Origin: a virus
IMG/VR virus record: IMGVR_UViG_3300025655_000241
Location: 1-26,540 of that record
Direction: 5' to 3' (one strand)
Length of the DNA: 26,540 bases
Shown here: one piece after another, positions 1-7,101 of the stretch
How the letters are laid out: each line of letters starts with the position of its first letter
Position numbering within the stretch: position 1 is the first letter of the stretch
Position numbers and translations under genes: made by a program
The notes under the pieces: generated by a model
What the model was told of the DNA's origin: nothing
Seen by the model: only the letters and a program-made list of their open reading frames with translations
Database searches by the model: none

Positions 1-1
1 G

Positions 2-535
2 ACGATAGATCAGAGATGCGAATTGGCGGCTGAGTTGGCGACACATGACAAGCCTGTCACTGTCTGGTGCGAGACGAATGACGAAAGCAAGATGCTGGCT
101 GATATGATAGACGGCGCGATTGAGGTCCGAGGTGACCAGACACCAGAGGAAAAAGAGCGCCGCCTTTTGGGGTTTGCAGATGGCGAGTTTCGCGCCATCG
201 TGACAAAGCCAAAACTGGCAGGATTTGGCGTCAACTGGCAGCACTGTTCTCATGCCGTTTTCGCTTCGATCAGCTTTAGCTATGAGCAGCACTATCAGGC
301 AATTCGCAGATCGCATCGCTTTGGGCAGTCAGAGCGCGTTCGGAATGATATCGTTATCGCTGATACTGAGGATGTGATTTGGCAGGCGATCAACGTCAAA
401 AGCAAGAAACACGACGAGATGAAAAAGCGCATGGCTGAGGCTATGGCGAAAGCGCAGTCAACCGGGAAAGTCAGAACGGCATATGATAGGCCACTTGATC
501 TGGCATTTCCAGAATGGATCAAGGGAGAAGTATGA
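2..535 (+). CDS. SNF2-family helicase, C-terminal part (5' end outside window)
   Basis: The reading frame is open to the window edge, so this is the end of a longer gene. The visible part is the second RecA-like lobe of an SF2/SNF2-type ATPase. It has a motif V-like segment (TKPKLAGFGVNWQ) and a clear motif VI (QAIRRSHRFGQ, with the paired arginines that act as arginine fingers). The Walker A and DEAH motifs would lie upstream. Phage SNF2-like proteins of this type usually sit in replication or recombination clusters and translocate on duplex DNA, and that role is inferred here. A TTG at 23 is not needed as a start because upstream codons continue the frame. The stop overlaps the next start (ATGA at 532-535). 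Confidence 0.85.
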   Translation, partial: TIDQRCELAAELATHDKPVTVWCETNDESKMLADMIDGAIEVRGDQTPEEKERRLLGFADGEFRAIVTKPKLAGFGVNWQHCSHAVFASISFSYEQHYQAIRRSHRFGQSERVRNDIVIADTEDVIWQAINVKSKKHDEMKKRMAEAMAKAQSTGKVRTAYDRPLDLAFPEWIKGEV

Positions 536-699
536 TGTGTGATGAATTTTATATAGAAATGAAAACTATGACTAAGTGGAAAAAGGCAGGGGACACATTT
601 GAGCCAATAGATGATTGGAATATTAAAAGAGAAGCTAATGACGTTTTGGGAAAAGGCGTTTTTCAAGGTCCGTACAAAACAAAGGGAGAGACGAAATGA
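532..699 (+). CDS. small hypothetical protein (55 aa)
   Basis: I do not recognise this protein. The ATG at 532 (or the next ATG at 535) follows a good Shine-Dalgarno sequence (AGGGAGAAG, 522-530) and overlaps the helicase stop. The stop (697-699) overlaps the methyltransferase start as ATGA, so the gene is probably coupled to both neighbours. The product is polar and lysine-rich with several aromatic residues (WKKAGDTFEPIDDWNIK). It shows no signal peptide, membrane segment or metal motif. The local sequence is more AT-rich than the flanking genes. The tight packing between two real genes is the main evidence for coding. Confidence 0.6.
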   Translation: MMCDEFYIEMKTMTKWKKAGDTFEPIDDWNIKREANDVLGKGVFQGPYKTKGETK

Positions 700-1691
700 A
701 ACAGCCAGAATACAGCGGAGCCGGATGGGCAATCCACAACAGCGATTGCATCGAGGGCATGTGGGCAATGCCAGAAAACAGCATTGATTGTTCCATATTT
801 TCGCCGCCATTCGGGGATTTGTTCGTTTACAGCGATAGCGAGCGCGATCTTGGAAATGCTGGAACGGGCGAGGCTTTTATCAGTCAATACACGTTTTTTG
901 CAGAGGCTTTAACCCGCGTGATGCGCCCAGGCCGGATGGTTTGCGTACACTGCACTGATCTGCCAATGCGCAAGGGCAAGGATGGCGCAATCGGTCTCAA
1001 GGACTTCTCTGGCGATCTGATCCGCGCGCATACTGATGCCGGGTTAATCTATCATGGGCGCGCGACGATCTGGAAAGATCCAGTGGTGGAGATGCAGCGC
1101 ACAAAGGCGCATGGATTGCTCTACAAGAACATCCGTGGCAACAGCACATTCAACCGCGTAGGAATGCCAGACTATATGCTGTTTTTCCGCAAGGATTGCG
1201 AGACAAGCGACCCAGACTATTCGCCAGTCAAACACGCAGCGCCGGGTGATGAAAAGACTGCTATTAAGATCGCGACGGAATGGCTGCGCGATTTGCGCCG
1301 CAATGGGCTTTGCGAAACCGTATTGGATGAAAAGGCTTTGGCGGTCTTGATGGATGACGCAAAATTTGACGTTTACGAGTGGCAAAAACTGGCAAGCCCT
1401 GTTTGGATGGATATCAATCAGGGAAACGTGCTGCGCCGGGTCAAGGCGGTCAATGACGAAAAGCACGTTTGCCCGTTGCAGCTTGACGCAATTTCGAAGT
1501 GCCTGCGTTTGTATACCAAGCCGGGGGATGTGGTCATGGACCCATTTAACGGGATCGGGTCAACCGGATATGAGGCAGTCAAGATGACGCGCCGCTATCT
1601 CGGGTTTGAGTTAAAGCCAGAATATGCAGCGCAAGCGAACGCTAACTTGAAAGATGCTGAGCGGGTCAGTGCTGATTTGTTTGCAGCATAA
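696..1691 (+). CDS. DNA methyltransferase (beta-class, N4-cytosine or N6-adenine)
   Basis: The product is 331 aa with permuted beta-class methyltransferase architecture. The catalytic motif IV, S-P-P-F (residues 36-39), comes first, and the AdoMet-binding motif I, D-P-F-N-G-I-G-S-T (from about residue 282), lies near the C-terminus with a following E-L-K-P-E-Y segment. SPPF/SPPY motifs are most common in N4-cytosine enzymes but also occur in N6-adenine enzymes, so the target base is uncertain. The start is supported by AAAGGGAGAGACGAA just upstream and by the ATGA overlap with the small gene before it. No restriction endonuclease lies beside it. A solitary phage methyltransferase usually protects phage DNA against host restriction or affects expression or packaging. 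That role is inferred. Confidence 0.88.
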   Translation: MKQPEYSGAGWAIHNSDCIEGMWAMPENSIDCSIFSPPFGDLFVYSDSERDLGNAGTGEAFISQYTFFAEALTRVMRPGRMVCVHCTDLPMRKGKDGAIGLKDFSGDLIRAHTDAGLIYHGRATIWKDPVVEMQRTKAHGLLYKNIRGNSTFNRVGMPDYMLFFRKDCETSDPDYSPVKHAAPGDEKTAIKIATEWLRDLRRNGLCETVLDEKALAVLMDDAKFDVYEWQKLASPVWMDINQGNVLRRVKAVNDEKHVCPLQLDAISKCLRLYTKPGDVVMDPFNGIGSTGYEAVKMTRRYLGFELKPEYAAQANANLKDAERVSADLFAA

Positions 1692-1696
1692 ATTTA

Positions 1697-1725
1697 TTGC
1701 AACACATCGCGCCGTGGTTTAGGGT
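1697..1725 (+). promoter_or_regulatory. candidate promoter (TTGCAA-N17-TAGGGT)
   Basis: A -35-like TTGCAA (1697-1702) and a -10-like TAGGGT (1720-1725) are separated by 17 bp in the 59-bp gap before the gene at 1751. The match to sigma-70 consensus is modest. Support comes from the same layout (TTGCAC, 17 bp, TAATAT) at 7298-7326. The reverse complement of the left part reads GTGTTGCAA, part of a motif seen in other gaps of this arm. Confidence 0.35.
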
Positions 1726-1750
1726 GAACGAATTGAAAGGGAGACAAACG

Positions 1751-2128
1751 ATGGACAACAGAGATCAGCTTTGCGCAGACTGGCTTGCCGCCAAGAGCGC
1801 GGAAACTAAGGCTCGCGATCTGCGCGTAAAGATCGAGGTGCAACTTGCAGACGCCTTTGAGGTGCCTGCCGAGGGCAGCAAGACCAGCCAGACGGACGAT
1901 TACAAAATTACGATGACGCAGCCAATCACTCGCAAGATCGATCTGGCCGAGTGGGCCAAGGTCAAGGGCAAGATCGACGCAAGTTTGCAGCCAATCAAGG
2001 TGGCAATCACTGCCGACGCAACTGGTTGCAAGTATTTGGCTGAAAAGGAGCCGAAGGTCTGGGCCAAGATCGCCAAGGCATTCATCGCAACACCCGGCAA
2101 GGTCGGCGTGAAAGTGGAGGCGAAATAA
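1751..2128 (+). CDS. hypothetical phage protein (125 aa) upstream of Sak4-like ATPase
   Basis: The chosen ATG follows AAAGGGAGACAAACG (1736-1750), nearly the same leader as at 681-695. An in-frame upstream extension from 1697 has no ribosome binding site and would cover the candidate promoter. The product is soluble, with a charged helical first half (LAAKSAETKARDLRVKIEVQL) followed by a basic, beta-like middle (DDYKITMTQPITRKIDLAEW). Small proteins of this sort often precede the ATPase and DUF669 genes in phage recombination modules, but I cannot name a function. The stop overlaps the next start (TAATG at 2126-2130). Confidence 0.75.
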   Translation: MDNRDQLCADWLAAKSAETKARDLRVKIEVQLADAFEVPAEGSKTSQTDDYKITMTQPITRKIDLAEWAKVKGKIDASLQPIKVAITADATGCKYLAEKEPKVWAKIAKAFIATPGKVGVKVEAK

Positions 2129-2904
2129 TGGCAATTGATCTCAAAAGCCTGAGCCGTCCGACTGCGGGGCGTCCAATGATTGCCACGCTGTTTTCAGAGG
2201 GCGGCATGGGCAAGACGACGCTCGCCGCTATGTTTCCGCGCCCGGTGTTTATCCGGGCAGAGGATGGAACGGCCAGCCTTGACGGCCACCCGGACGCTAT
2301 GCTGTTTCCGGTTGCCAAGTCCACCAAGGACATTTTCGACGCCATAGAGGCGCTGGCAACGCAGGAGCATGACCGCAAAACGCTGGTTGTGGATAGCGTG
2401 ACGCAGTTTGAAAAGATCGCACAGCGCGAGATTATCGACAGCGAACCAAACCCGAAATGCAAAAACATGGCGGCAGCACATGGCGGCTATGGGAAAGCCT
2501 TTGGGATGCTGGACAAGATGCACCAAGATTTGCGCGAAGCCTGCGATTATCTCGTGACCGATTGCGGGATGAATGTGGTTTTCATTGCCCACGCCACGAC
2601 TGAGGAACTGGAATTGCCAGACGTGGATAAGTACAGCCGATACACAATCCAGCTTCACAAAAATCGCCAATATGATTGCGTTCATCACTATTCGAACAAC
2701 GCTGACATGGTGGCATTTATCCGGCTGGTGACAAACCTGCGCGGGACCGAAGGCGGCAAGAAACGCGCGATCAGCGACGGTGCCCGCGAAATCATCTGCT
2801 TTCCGGTCGCAAGCAACATCAGTAAGAACAGATACAATATCACGGAACGCCTGCCATTTGATCTGGCCGGGGCATTCCCATTTGCAGAATATGTAGCGCA
2901 GTAG
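2128..2904 (+). CDS. Sak4-like RecA-fold ATPase (AAA_24 family)
   Basis: The product is 258 aa. A Walker A motif, G-G-M-G-K-T-T (residues 25-31), and a Walker B motif, T-L-V-V-D (85-89) followed by S-V-T-Q, mark a compact RecA-like NTPase. A later strand with an H-A-T-T-E-E segment (VVFIAHATTEEL) fits the sensor region of Sak4-type phage proteins. Sak4 homologues promote annealing or strand exchange together with an SSB-like partner. The next gene encodes a DUF669 protein, an SSB-like family often paired with this ATPase, which strengthens the assignment. The start overlaps the previous stop (TAATG). It probably acts on ssDNA during phage recombination or replication. Confidence 0.85.
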   Translation: MAIDLKSLSRPTAGRPMIATLFSEGGMGKTTLAAMFPRPVFIRAEDGTASLDGHPDAMLFPVAKSTKDIFDAIEALATQEHDRKTLVVDSVTQFEKIAQREIIDSEPNPKCKNMAAAHGGYGKAFGMLDKMHQDLREACDYLVTDCGMNVVFIAHATTEELELPDVDKYSRYTIQLHKNRQYDCVHHYSNNADMVAFIRLVTNLRGTEGGKKRAISDGAREIICFPVASNISKNRYNITERLPFDLAGAFPFAEYVAQ

Positions 2905-2918
2905 AAGGAAAACCGCAC

Positions 2919-3380
2919 ATGGAACTGAACGGATTTGACGCAAACAATGTAGACCCAGCAGAAAGCCGGGAACCGATCCCTGCCAACTGGTACAAGGTTG
3001 TTATCAGCGCATCTGAGGAAAAGCCGACTAAAGCGCAAACTGGATCATATCTCAATTTGACGCTTGAGATTATTGAAGGCGAGCATGCGGGCCGGAAGGT
3101 TTTTGATCTGCTGAACCTGAACAATCCAAACCAAACGGCGGTCGAGATCGCACAGCGCACCTTGTCCAGCATTTGCCGCGCGGTTGGTGTGATGACGCCG
3201 CGCCAGTCTGAAGATTTGCATGACAAGCCGATGATGGCAAAGGTCTCGGTTAAGCCAGCCGCAAACGGGTATGATGCGCGCAACGAAATCAAAGAATACG
3301 CTGCCACGACCAAGGGCAGCGGGACGGCAGCACAACCTGCCGAGCAGAAGGCCACGCCGCCGTGGAAGCGCGCGGGCTAG
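2919..3380 (+). CDS. DUF669 single-strand DNA-binding-like protein
   Basis: The product is 153 aa. The N-terminal pattern (I-P-A-N-W-Y-K-V, then S-Y-L-N-L-T-L-E-I-I-E-G-E-H-A-G-R-K-V-F-D) is typical of DUF669, a phage family thought to be OB-fold-like or SSB-like. The C-terminus becomes low-complexity (about 125-150, rich in T, A, P, Q) and ends P-P-W-K-R-A-G, which recalls SSB tails although it is not acidic. AGAAGGAAAACCGCAC precedes the ATG. It directly follows the Sak4-like ATPase, its usual partner. It probably coats ssDNA and loads that ATPase. The biochemical role is inferred from the family. Confidence 0.8.
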   Translation: MELNGFDANNVDPAESREPIPANWYKVVISASEEKPTKAQTGSYLNLTLEIIEGEHAGRKVFDLLNLNNPNQTAVEIAQRTLSSICRAVGVMTPRQSEDLHDKPMMAKVSVKPAANGYDARNEIKEYAATTKGSGTAAQPAEQKATPPWKRAG

Positions 3381-3391
3381 TACATCGATTG

Positions 3392-3416
3392 ACGGGGCGA
3401 GCAATCGCCCCGTTTG
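3392..3416 (+). terminator. hairpin, weak intrinsic terminator candidate
   Basis: A perfect 9-bp stem (ACGGGGCGA / TCGCCCCGT, 3392-3400 and 3405-3413) is closed by a GCAA tetraloop, a stable GNRA type. Only three T residues follow the stem core, so termination would be partial. It lies just after the DUF669 stop and before the HD gene, and could tune expression between them or protect mRNA ends. Confidence 0.5.
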
Positions 3417-3437
3417 CTGGATGTATTGGAGGATAAA

Positions 3438-3905
3438 ATGGATCTTAAAGCAATCTTTCGCGCGGGCTTTGTGCGCCGCTGGCATGCCAATCCTGATCTG
3501 TGTCACACAGTTGACCGGATTGACGGACATAGCGCGCGGGTGGCGCGCATCATTCTGGCGTTGCATCCAGAACCGTCCATCGGACTGATTGCGGAGGCGC
3601 TTATTCACGACGATGGCGAGAGCGTAACGGGCGACATGCCACACACCGGAAAGATCGGGCGTGTGGGTGCCGAGTTGCGCGCGGCAGAGGGAAAGGCAGT
3701 GCGCAATCTTTGGGGCGCTTCTTTTCTTTTTTCCGGTGATGATCTTGAATGGCTTGCGTTTGCAGATCGACTTGATGCGTATATGTGGGCAAAGCACCAC
3801 GCGCCGCACATCATGGCTGGCGACGGCTGGCCGAGATCGAGAAACGACATTTTGAACGCCGCCGCCAAGCTGGGTGTCGGTGAAGCTGTTCTTGAGGTGG
3901 TGTGA
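3438..3905 (+). CDS. YfbR-like HD-domain 5'-deoxynucleotidase
   Basis: The product is 155 aa, close to the usual size of phage-encoded YfbR-like proteins. HD-superfamily metal ligands are visible: H31 (in I-D-G-H-S-A-R-V-A-R), H57-D58 (A-L-I-H-D-D), E61, and a late Asp in F-A-D-R-L-D-A-Y. The segment T-G-D-M-P-H-T-G-K (64-72) closely follows the YfbR signature T-G-D-x-P-T-P-x-K. The start is the ATG at 3438, with GGAGG at 3428-3432. A longer in-frame start at 3414 would fall in the preceding hairpin. YfbR dephosphorylates deoxynucleoside 5'-monophosphates, so a role in nucleotide-pool control is likely. It overlaps the nuclease gene by one base (ATG at 3905). Confidence 0.82.
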   Translation: MDLKAIFRAGFVRRWHANPDLCHTVDRIDGHSARVARIILALHPEPSIGLIAEALIHDDGESVTGDMPHTGKIGRVGAELRAAEGKAVRNLWGASFLFSGDDLEWLAFADRLDAYMWAKHHAPHIMAGDGWPRSRNDILNAAAKLGVGEAVLEVV

Positions 3906-4849
3906 TGGATCTTGAGCAATTTAACAGCCCGCCCACTGTGCAAGCAATTTTCGAGTGGTATCAGGCCCAGCGAAAAGACAACCACCGCCCGCATTTGGGT
4001 GGGAGCCAGATCGGGAATGAGTGCAGCCGCGCGCTTTGGTATCAATTCCGGCACATGGATCGAGGGTATTTTGATGGCCGAGTGCTGCGCTTGTTTCAGA
4101 CGGGCGATCGCGAAGAGGATCGCATTTTGGCGAACCTGCGCGCGGTGGGGGTGACGGTCTGGGACCGCGACCCGGACACGGGTAAGCAGATCAGGTTTAC
4201 AGCTCACGACGGACACTTCGCGTTGTCACTGGATGGCGTGGCCGAGGGCTTGAAGGAAAGCAGCCAGCCGCACACGCTTGAGTTCAAAACGATGAACGAC
4301 AAGAATTTCCGGGCGATGGAAAACAAAGGCTGCGAGGAAACCAAGCCCGTATATTTCGCGCAATGCCAGATCGGTATGCACCTGGCGGGTCTGGACCGAT
4401 GCGCGTTTATCGCGGTGAACAAAAACACCGACGCGATTTACATGGAGCGCATCAAATACGATCCGGCGATTGCGCTGAAATTGGTGGCGAAAGCGGGTGA
4501 GATCATTTTCGCGGATAAGCCACCGGCAAAGCTAAACACAGACCCGGCGTTTTATCTGTGCAAGTTTTGCGACTACAGCGCCGTTTGTCATCTCGGCAAG
4601 TTACCAGAAGTTAATTGCCGAACATGCGCTCATGCCTCGCCAGAGCGGGGCGGGGATGGTCTTTGGTCCTGTTCCAATGGGCAGGCGTTTGGGACCGCCT
4701 GCGAAAAGCACCTTTTCAACCCATACGCTATGCCGTGGGATGTGCATGACGCATCACCGGACTGGGTGGAATATGTGACCGAGGACGGCGAGATCATCAG
4801 AAACGAAGGCAACAGCGAAAAGCTTGCATCTGAGTGGGTGCCGTTCTAG
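3905..4849 (+). CDS. Cas4/RecB-like PD-(D/E)XK exonuclease with predicted [4Fe-4S] site
   Basis: The product is 314 aa. The N-terminal G-G-S-Q-I-G-N-E-C-S-R-A-L-W-Y segment (C40), a nuclease core with D110 (L-S-L-D-G) and E126-x-K128 (T-L-E-F-K-T), and a C-terminal C219-x2-C222-x5-C228 together reproduce the Cas4/AddB pattern. In that pattern one early cysteine and three late ones bind a [4Fe-4S] cluster around the PD-(D/E)XK fold. A second cysteine set follows (C238, C241, C256, C266), which looks like a zinc knuckle and is not part of the Cas4 core. It probably resects DNA ends to ssDNA for the ATPase/DUF669 pair. No CRISPR array or cas1/cas2 lies nearby, so a CRISPR role is unlikely. A GTG at 3902 is an alternative start. 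Confidence 0.85.
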   Translation: MDLEQFNSPPTVQAIFEWYQAQRKDNHRPHLGGSQIGNECSRALWYQFRHMDRGYFDGRVLRLFQTGDREEDRILANLRAVGVTVWDRDPDTGKQIRFTAHDGHFALSLDGVAEGLKESSQPHTLEFKTMNDKNFRAMENKGCEETKPVYFAQCQIGMHLAGLDRCAFIAVNKNTDAIYMERIKYDPAIALKLVAKAGEIIFADKPPAKLNTDPAFYLCKFCDYSAVCHLGKLPEVNCRTCAHASPERGGDGLWSCSNGQAFGTACEKHLFNPYAMPWDVHDASPDWVEYVTEDGEIIRNEGNSEKLASEWVPF

Positions 4850-4858
4850 TGTTGCACT

Positions 4859-4918
4859 GCGCGGGCTAGGCTGATCCCCGAATCCCGGCCCTCCCCCGGT
4901 TGCCCGCGCGCTTTTTTT
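4859..4918 (+). terminator. intrinsic terminator before the helicase gene
   Basis: A perfect 8-bp GC stem (GCGCGGGC, 4859-4866; GCCCGCGC, 4902-4909) is followed by GC and seven T residues (4912-4918). The loop is long (35 nt) but C-rich with a possible inner pairing of CCGG blocks. It lies 10 nt after the nuclease stop and 26 nt before the helicase ATG. It probably ends or attenuates the upstream transcript. Confidence 0.7.
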
Positions 4919-4943
4919 GGGAGAACGTCACGGAGGACGCGCT

Positions 4944-6629
4944 ATGAAATTGACACTCAGGCCATACCAAGAGGACGCCATAAACGGGCTGTACGATTAC
5001 TGGTCGGACGGGCGTGGCAATGATCCGTTGATTGTAGCGCCGACAGGCGCGGGGAAAAGCCTGATCCTGGCGAAGCTGGTAGAGGATGCTTTGGGCTTTA
5101 CCGGGACGCGGATATTGATGTTGACGCATGTCAAAGAATTGATCGAGCAGAACGCCCAGGAATTGGTTGGCATTCTGCCGAATGTGGACCTTGGATTTTA
5201 TAGCGCCAGCTTGGGCCAGAAGCGCCTTGATCGGCAAGTGACTTTTGCGGGCATTCAATCAATCTGGGAGCGCGCGCCGGATATGATCCCGCCGCCTGAT
5301 CTTGTCATCATTGACGAGGCGCATCTTGTTCCCAAAAACACAACTACGCGCTACGGCAAGTTTCTAAACGATCTGCGGGTTTGTAATCCAGAGGTAAAAA
5401 TTGTCGGGCTGACGGCCACGCCATACCGCCTTGACAGCGGATATTTGCACAAAGGCAAAGGCGCGATATTTGACGGCATCGCATATGACATTCCGGTTGG
5501 GATGCTGATGGACGAAGGCTATCTTGCCCCTCTGGTATCAAAGGGAGCCAAGGCGCAGATTGATTTGACGAACGTCGGCAAGCGAGGCGGTGAGTTTATC
5601 GAAAGCCAACTGGCGCTGGCCGCGTCTAATCCTGAATTGGTGCAAGCGACGGTTGAGGAAATCGTGCGTTTTGGAGAGGATCGAAAAAGCTGGCTGATCT
5701 TTGCCAGCGGCGTCAACCATGCCAAAATGATCGAAGCCGAAATGCACACGCACGAGATCGATGCGGAGGTGATAACAGGTGCAGACAATAAAACAGATCG
5801 CGCTTGCAAGATTGCTGATTTCAAGGCTGGCAGATTGCGCTGCCTTATTAACATCGGTGTTTTGACAACTGGGTTTAATCACCCAGCAACGGATCTGGTG
5901 GCGCTGGTGCGGGCAACAGCATCGGCTGGGCTTTACGTCCAGATGGCGGGGCGTGGGACGCGCAACGCACCGGGCAAAACGGATTGCCTTTTGCTTGATT
6001 TTGGCGGCAATGTCGCGCGGCATGGTTTCATCGATGCGGTGCAAGTGCGGGATAAAACCCAGAGCAGCGGCGATGGTGACGCGCCTGTAAAGGAATGCCC
6101 AGAATGCCAGTCGCTTGTTCATGCGGCTTTGCGGTTTTGCTCGTGCGGTCACAAGTTTCCTGATCCGGAATTTAATCACGCGGATCTTGCTTATGGTGGA
6201 GCGGTGTTGTCGTCTCAGGTTGTGGCCGAGTGGGTTGATGTGGATTACGTCAATTATTATCGACACAAAAAGGATGGCAAGCCGGATAGCGTCAAGGTCA
6301 CTTATGGGATTGGCATGAATACAATATCAGAATGGCTTTGCCCGGATCACGGCGGATATGCGGCCAGTCGCTACCGCGCGCGCATGGCTGCTCTTGGGGC
6401 AACGGCACTGACGACTGACGACGCGATTGATGAGGCAGAGATTGCTTGGACAATTCCGGATCGAATCAAGATCAAGCCGCGCGCTGACAATCCAAAATTT
6501 GATGAAATCATCCAGCTTGATTACAGCGAAGGGCGCAAGCCAGAAAAACGGGGCGAAGATCTGGGATGGGGCAGTGATGACGGCAATGGCGTAAGTGTGC
6601 GCGAATTGTTGGAGGAAATTCCGTTTTGA
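4944..6629 (+). CDS. DEAD/DEAH-box superfamily 2 helicase
   Basis: The product is 561 aa. SF2 motifs occur in order: Q-like L-R-P-Y-Q (5-9), Walker A A-P-T-G-A-G-K-S (32-39), D-E-A-H (124-127), motif III T-A-T-P (about 157), motif V with L-T-T-G-F-N-H-P, and motif VI Q-M-A-G-R-G-T-R (about 333-340). A C-P-E-C ... C-S-C-G zinc-ribbon-like module follows (about 384-405), and then a C-terminal domain of roughly 140 residues of unknown function. The ATG at 4944 has GGAGG at 4932-4936. An earlier in-frame TTG at 4917 lies in the terminator and is unlikely. The protein probably unwinds or remodels DNA during replication or recombination. It overlaps the VRR-NUC gene by 4 bp if that gene starts at TTG 6626. 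Confidence 0.9.
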   Translation: MKLTLRPYQEDAINGLYDYWSDGRGNDPLIVAPTGAGKSLILAKLVEDALGFTGTRILMLTHVKELIEQNAQELVGILPNVDLGFYSASLGQKRLDRQVTFAGIQSIWERAPDMIPPPDLVIIDEAHLVPKNTTTRYGKFLNDLRVCNPEVKIVGLTATPYRLDSGYLHKGKGAIFDGIAYDIPVGMLMDEGYLAPLVSKGAKAQIDLTNVGKRGGEFIESQLALAASNPELVQATVEEIVRFGEDRKSWLIFASGVNHAKMIEAEMHTHEIDAEVITGADNKTDRACKIADFKAGRLRCLINIGVLTTGFNHPATDLVALVRATASAGLYVQMAGRGTRNAPGKTDCLLLDFGGNVARHGFIDAVQVRDKTQSSGDGDAPVKECPECQSLVHAALRFCSCGHKFPDPEFNHADLAYGGAVLSSQVVAEWVDVDYVNYYRHKKDGKPDSVKVTYGIGMNTISEWLCPDHGGYAASRYRARMAALGATALTTDDAIDEAEIAWTIPDRIKIKPRADNPKFDEIIQLDYSEGRKPEKRGEDLGWGSDDGNGVSVRELLEEIPF

Positions 6630-6979
6630 GCATGCCGACCGAAAGCGCCGAGCAGATCGGATTTTTGAACTGGTGGCGGATGCAGTTTGGCAGCGTCAGG
6701 ATATTCCACATCCCGAACGGCGGGCACCGCGCGATCAGCGTGGCTAAGAAGATGAAAAATGAGGGTGTTTGCGCTGGCGTTCCTGATCTTTACGTTCCGC
6801 AGTGGCGGCTGTGGATCGAAATGAAGCGCCAGAAGGGCGGGCGCTTATCGCCAGATCAAAAGGACTGGATTGAATATCTTGAGGGCGTTGGCGACACCGT
6901 GATTGTCGGGAAAGGTGCCGCCGATGCTAGTCGGCAAGTTCTGGAATTTGTGCGAGAACGGCGCGGATCACGTACTTAG
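6626..6979 (+). CDS. VRR-NUC domain nuclease
   Basis: The product is 117 aa, the usual length for stand-alone phage VRR-NUC proteins. The nuclease core shows an early Glu (E9), H-I-P-N-G-G (28-33), G-V-P-D54-L, then E65-M-K67 and S-P-D-Q, which is the PD...ExK arrangement of this Holliday-junction-resolvase-like fold. Family members cleave structured DNA such as flaps and four-way junctions. I used TTG 6626 as the start because GGAGGA (6611-6616) sits 9 nt upstream and TTG overlaps the helicase stop. ATG 6632 is the alternative but lies 15 nt from that site. The last 53 bp overlap an antisense gene. Confidence 0.85.
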   Translation: MSMPTESAEQIGFLNWWRMQFGSVRIFHIPNGGHRAISVAKKMKNEGVCAGVPDLYVPQWRLWIEMKRQKGGRLSPDQKDWIEYLEGVGDTVIVGKGAADASRQVLEFVRERRGSRT

Positions 6980-7070
6980 TTATTGACAGCCCGGCATCTT
7001 GAGCAGCTTGCGCGATTGCCTGCTGTTCTGCCTCTGTCACTCGGCAGTGGATGACTTTTTCTTTTTTCAT
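6927..7070 (-). CDS. small ribbon-helix-helix (Arc/CopG-like) DNA-binding protein
   Basis: This 47-aa gene lies on the strand opposite its neighbours. It has an ATG at 7070, an AAAGGGGC ribosome binding site about 6 nt upstream (minus sense), and a TAG at 6927. The product begins with a basic strand (KKEKVIHCRVT), then helix A (EAEQQAIAQAAQDAG), a turn, and helix B (S-I-T-K-Y-V-I-R-A-V-L-A-Q). This is the classic ribbon-helix-helix pattern seen in Arc/CopG repressors, antitoxins and MobC-type proteins. Such proteins dimerise and place the beta-ribbon in the major groove of palindromic sites. A perfect 14-bp palindrome sits 17 bp upstream of its start, which suggests autoregulation. Its 3' end overlaps the VRR-NUC gene. 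No toxin is obvious beside it. Confidence 0.72.
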   Translation of the reverse strand: MKKEKVIHCRVTEAEQQAIAQAAQDAGLSITKYVIRAVLAQIPELAD

Positions 7071-7087
7071 GGCATCGCCCCTTTGTG

Positions 7088-7101
7088 GTGTTGCGCAACA
7101 C
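7088..7101. promoter_or_regulatory. perfect 14-bp palindrome, candidate operator
   Basis: GTGTTGCGCAACAC is its own reverse complement. It lies in the 42-bp gap between the divergent starts at 7070 (minus) and 7113 (plus). Position and symmetry fit an operator for a dimeric regulator such as the adjacent ribbon-helix-helix protein. The half-site GTGTTGC recurs at 1700-1706 (inverted), 4849-4855 and 7295-7301. Confidence 0.5.

Noticed and set aside
295-810. Minus-strand frame of 171 codons at the left edge
   Set aside because: Cys/Phe/Ser-rich composition, and antisense to the helicase end, the small gene and the methyltransferase start. A shadow frame.
3045-4216. Long minus-strand frames opposite DUF669, HD and Cas4-like genes
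   Set aside because: Arg/His/Cys-rich without domain signals. The plus-strand genes carry specific catalytic motifs.
3905-4849. Possible CRISPR-associated cas4
   Set aside because: No repeat array and no cas1 or cas2 are present. The gene lies in a phage recombination module.
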